52,654 nucleotides of DNA from positions 1 through 52,654 of the forward strand of contig CACXFV010000140.1 of assembly GCA_902767015.1 (NCBI GenBank), read 5' to 3'. Position 1 is the first letter of the stretch; each line of letters opens with the position of its first letter. Of this stretch, positions 49,761 to 52,654 are shown one piece after another. Under the pieces are notes generated by a model, which was not told the origin of the DNA, made no database searches, and worked only from the letters and a program-made list of their open reading frames with translations. The position numbers and the translations under genes were made by a program. Source of the DNA: an uncultured Lachnospiraceae bacterium (GTDB lineage: Bacteria > Bacillota > Clostridia > Lachnospirales > Lachnospiraceae).

Positions 49761-52625
49761 CTATTCCTTAATCAGCTTTTCCAAGGTTTCAAACAGTATA
49801 TCAGGCTCCACCGGCTTGCTTAAATGGGCATTCAGACCTGCCTGAAGGCTCTGCTGTACATCCTCATCAAAAGCATTTGCAGTAAGGGCAATGATAGGAA
49901 TCGTGGCAGCATCGGCACGTGCCGAAGAACGTATCATTTTTGACGCTGTAAGCTCGTCCATCTCCGGCATGCGCATATCCATAAGTATTGCGTCATAATA
50001 TCCTTCCGGCTTGGACTCATACAAATCAACCGCCTCTTTGCCGTTTGCAGCACGGTCTGATTCCATTTCACGCATTGCCAATACATGCATCATAATCTCC
50101 GCATTAATCTCCATATCCTCTGCCAACAAAATATGCCGCCCCTTCAAGTCAACCTTTTTCATTGTCTCAGAAGCTTCCTGTTTCTTCTTTTTCAACACAC
50201 TCTTAAACTCATTCAGCAGATTCTCAGCGAAAAGCGGCTTTGCAATAAAGCTGTCCACTCCGGCTGTAGTTGCTTCTTCATAGATATCATCCCAGTTATA
50301 GGCGGTCAGAATAATGACTGCCGTATCTGTCCCGAGCACGGAGCGGATCTGTCTGGTGGTCTCCACACCATCCATTTCCGGCATCTTCCAATCCACGATA
50401 ATCAGGTTATATGGCTCCTGCCTTGCACGAGACAATTTTACCATCTCTATCGCTTCATTCCCTGACTGCGCCACCTCTGCCGCTATCCCTACCTGCGACA
50501 TAATAAGCTTGGCCTGTTCACAGGCAAGGGGATCGTCGTCTACCACAAGCACTTTCATATCCTGCGGATGGATATCCATTTCATCATTTTCAGCCGACGA
50601 GGTTCTGTCGGATTCCACCAGTGTAACACTTACGGTAAAAGTCGTTCCGACATTTTTTTCGCTGTCAACGCTGATTTCTCCATTCATCATCTCAACAATA
50701 CTTTTTGTAATTGCCATTCCAAGCCCTGAACTGCCGTATTTATTCGTCGCTCCCGAATCCTCCTGACTGAATGATTCGAAAATCTTTGGTAAATACTCTT
50801 TACTCATGCCAATCCCGGTATCACTAATCTTAAAGATAAGCACGGATCTGCCGTCAAAGCTACCGGCCTTTTCCGCTGTAAGTTCAACCTTTCCGCCCTC
50901 CGAAGTAAACTTTACGGCATTACCAAGAATATTGATGAGCACCTGACGAAGTTTCATACTGTCTCCGATATAGTAGTCGTTTAACTGTCCTATAATGCGG
51001 CAGTTATAGTCGAGTCCCTTTTCCTGGCACTGTCCGCTGAATATGACATTAATCTGCTCTATCAGCTTCGAGAATGCAAACTCCTCGTTCTTTAATGACA
51101 TACGACCTGACTCAATCCTTGACATATCCAGAATGTCATTGATAAGACTCAATAAATGCTGTGCACTGTTTCCAATCTTTTCAAGATAATCTCTGGTAGT
51201 ATCCGGGATATTCTCCTCATGCAATGCAAGCGCATCAAGTCCAATGATAGCATTCATCGGCGTGCGAATCTCATGGCTCATGCTGGATAAAAAAGTGGTC
51301 TTTGCTTTGCTTGCATCCTCCGCAATCTTTAGAGCATCGGAAAGTGCCTGATTTTTAGCCAGTGAATCCCGCATTTCTTCATCAATATCCGTAAAACCGA
51401 CACCGACAGCGTGTATGACACTGTCTCTGTCATTCTCTTCACTGTTCACATTTGCCATACGAAGCATCTCATAGCTTTCATTACCGCCTTTATTAACCAG
51501 ATATCGAAAAGCAATGATAATGTTCTTCTTAAGTTCCTTGCGGATGTTCTCTGTCTTAATAAATTCAAGGAACTGCTCGCGATAATCTTCTGTCACATAT
51601 TCATTTGCGTATTTGGTAAATCCTTCCGAGAAAACAAATACATCATTCTTTGCCACTTCATCATCAGAGGCACCATTTCTGTAACACGTAGCATAATCTG
51701 TATCAAGATCAACATAATATACACTTCTGTAGTCTGATGCCAGTGCTGTTATCATGCTATCAAGCTGAGCCCGCTTCTTTTCCTGTTCCAGAAGTTCATC
51801 CTGCAGAGCAATTCTCTCCTCCAGCTCCTGCTGCATTACTTCCGATGTCTCTTTTTCAAGCGCAAGCCTTGTCGCCTTCCTTGTCTGAATCAACATCATT
51901 ACGAATACACCTGCAAGCACTAATGCGGTAAGCAGCGACATAAACAAGCTTCTCCTTACAATCCCGTCCGATATGGTATCAATCTGGGCACTGATCACAC
52001 TCTCCCTGATCAGATATGTAAGCATCCAGTTCGTACGGTGCACGGGCACATAGTACATAGTCTCTTTGATATTATCATAGGTAAAGGAAACCACGCCTAT
52101 ATGTCCGTCAGAGAAATCACTGCGGATTGTATCGATGCTGTATCCGGCTTCAAAAGCAGCACTGTCAAGGGCTGTGAGCAGGTTATCCTCACTGGCAAGC
52201 CCGCCGAGTACCGCATTCGTCAACGAATACCCATCTGATGTATAAATGTTGCAGAATGTCGTATTGTTGGAACCGGATTGCAGTGAAATATTTGAAAGCA
52301 TCTGCTCCATATCTATTTCCATAAAACATACCACAAGCTTATGCCCCTCATACGGCAGACAATCCGTTGGCATTGCAATCACGACCTTGACATTTTCTCC
52401 ATTAACATTTTTGACGGATATTTCCGGTTCGGAAAGAGACTGATAATCAAAAGTATACTGGTCGATATCCGTCCTCGTACCTCTTGAGGTGTAAATCATC
52501 CCTGTCTCATCCACAAACGCAAACTTTTCCAATCCGTACAGCTGTTTCATACGAAGCTGATACGCCTGGAGACTCTCCGTGGAGCTTAAGTCGTCCGAAG
52601 TCAAAAGACCGATGGCAACATCCAT
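49761..52625 (-). CDS. Hybrid sensor histidine kinase with two receiver domains (5' end apparently frameshifted)
   Basis: A 954-residue readable part. Order: extracellular Cache-like sensor (about 1-215), membrane helix (about 225-247), coiled coil (about 255-290), a PAS-like region (about 295-420), HisKA with the phospho-acceptor in SSMSHEIRTPMNAIIG, HATPase with GIGMSKEYLPKIFESF and SSGLGMAI, receiver 1 (VLVVDDDP, IIVDWKMPEMDG) and receiver 2 (ILLAEDMEIN, ILMDMRMPEMD). There is no N-terminal membrane helix before the Cache domain. Directly upstream in frame is a TAA (52643-52645), while the neighbouring frame reads STLSDYIK up to about 52630; one missing base there would restore a longer protein whose start lies outside the window. 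Confidence 0.85.
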   Translation of the reverse strand: MDVAIGLLTSDDLSSTESLQAYQLRMKQLYGLEKFAFVDETGMIYTSRGTRTDIDQYTFDYQSLSEPEISVKNVNGENVKVVIAMPTDCLPYEGHKLVVCFMEIDMEQMLSNISLQSGSNNTTFCNIYTSDGYSLTNAVLGGLASEDNLLTALDSAAFEAGYSIDTIRSDFSDGHIGVVSFTYDNIKETMYYVPVHRTNWMLTYLIRESVISAQIDTISDGIVRRSLFMSLLTALVLAGVFVMMLIQTRKATRLALEKETSEVMQQELEERIALQDELLEQEKKRAQLDSMITALASDYRSVYYVDLDTDYATCYRNGASDDEVAKNDVFVFSEGFTKYANEYVTEDYREQFLEFIKTENIRKELKKNIIIAFRYLVNKGGNESYEMLRMANVNSEENDRDSVIHAVGVGFTDIDEEMRDSLAKNQALSDALKIAEDASKAKTTFLSSMSHEIRTPMNAIIGLDALALHEENIPDTTRDYLEKIGNSAQHLLSLINDILDMSRIESGRMSLKNEEFAFSKLIEQINVIFSGQCQEKGLDYNCRIIGQLNDYYIGDSMKLRQVLINILGNAVKFTSEGGKVELTAEKAGSFDGRSVLIFKISDTGIGMSKEYLPKIFESFSQEDSGATNKYGSSGLGMAITKSIVEMMNGEISVDSEKNVGTTFTVSVTLVESDRTSSAENDEMDIHPQDMKVLVVDDDPLACEQAKLIMSQVGIAAEVAQSGNEAIEMVKLSRARQEPYNLIIVDWKMPEMDGVETTRQIRSVLGTDTAVIILTAYNWDDIYEEATTAGVDSFIAKPLFAENLLNEFKSVLKKKKQEASETMKKVDLKGRHILLAEDMEINAEIMMHVLAMREMESDRAANGKEAVDLYESKPEGYYDAILMDMRMPEMDELTASKMIRSSARADAATIPIIALTANAFDEDVQQSLQAGLNAHLSKPVEPDILFETLEKLIKE

Positions 52626-52654
52626 GTCACTTGATATAGTCGCTTAAGGTGGAA

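Overview
The window looks like a chromosomal segment of a low-to-mid GC anaerobic Firmicute of the Lachnospiraceae type (gut Clostridia). The reasons are the clustering rho-rpmE-DUF1385-prmC-prfA, tig-clpP-clpX-ysxC without lon, a DUF4364 protein, an archaeal-type ProRS under a T-box, meso-diaminopimelate dehydrogenase, CUT1 sugar transporters without a local ATPase, strong AGGAGG-type ribosome binding sites and consensus sigma-A promoters. I see no rRNA operon, CRISPR array, transposase or prophage. Almost everything reads on the minus strand.

Layout. 1-112 is a heptanucleotide tandem repeat. 382-6937 (minus) holds a ferritin-like protein, prfA, prmC, a DUF1385 membrane protein, rpmE and rho. 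7440-8895 (plus) is a radical SAM protein overlapping a DUF4364 protein; it runs tail to tail into ysxC-clpX-clpP-tig (8873-12642, minus). Then come a lipoprotein and a DJ-1 protein (minus), a CYTH protein and a GH13 glycosidase (plus), a GGDEF-EAL protein (minus) and proS behind a proline T-box. 21715-23368 is a frameshifted DUF4173-like membrane protein. Meso-diaminopimelate dehydrogenase (ddh) follows, with a Lys/Arg-rich small ORF directly in front of it.

24741-26986 encodes an ECF-type sigma factor translationally coupled to a membrane protein that has an anti-sigma-like cytoplasmic tail, one membrane segment and an extracellular serpin with an inhibitory-type hinge. I regard this as the most interesting locus: a possible protease-sensing sigma/anti-sigma switch. 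Next are a stand-alone FakA/YloV C-terminal-type domain, a double-HTH regulator, tRNA-Leu, a PAP2 phosphatase and a PAQR/hemolysin III protein whose promoter is overlaid by a 21-bp inverted repeat.

31316-39106 is a five-gene operon that joins importer parts (an 834-aa solute-binding lipoprotein and two CUT1 permeases) to exporter parts (a HlyD-like adaptor and a MacB-type periplasmic domain fused to a HAD phosphatase). No ATPase is present. pepD and a tRNA operon (Pro-Gly-Arg-His, terminator, Gln) follow. 41732-49294 holds an RsiV-like lipoprotein and a probable operon of a 23S rRNA methyltransferase-like protein, a secreted papain-like protease, a cell-wall amidase, rdgB and yfcE, with a rhodanese upstream. 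The end carries a tiny Asn/Ser/Tyr repeat protein and a hybrid histidine kinase that looks frameshifted close to the window edge.

A family of palindromic, MITE-like repeats (about 7165, 21654 and 40999) and a triple-palindrome insertion inside the 5' end of proS are structures that the genes do not explain.
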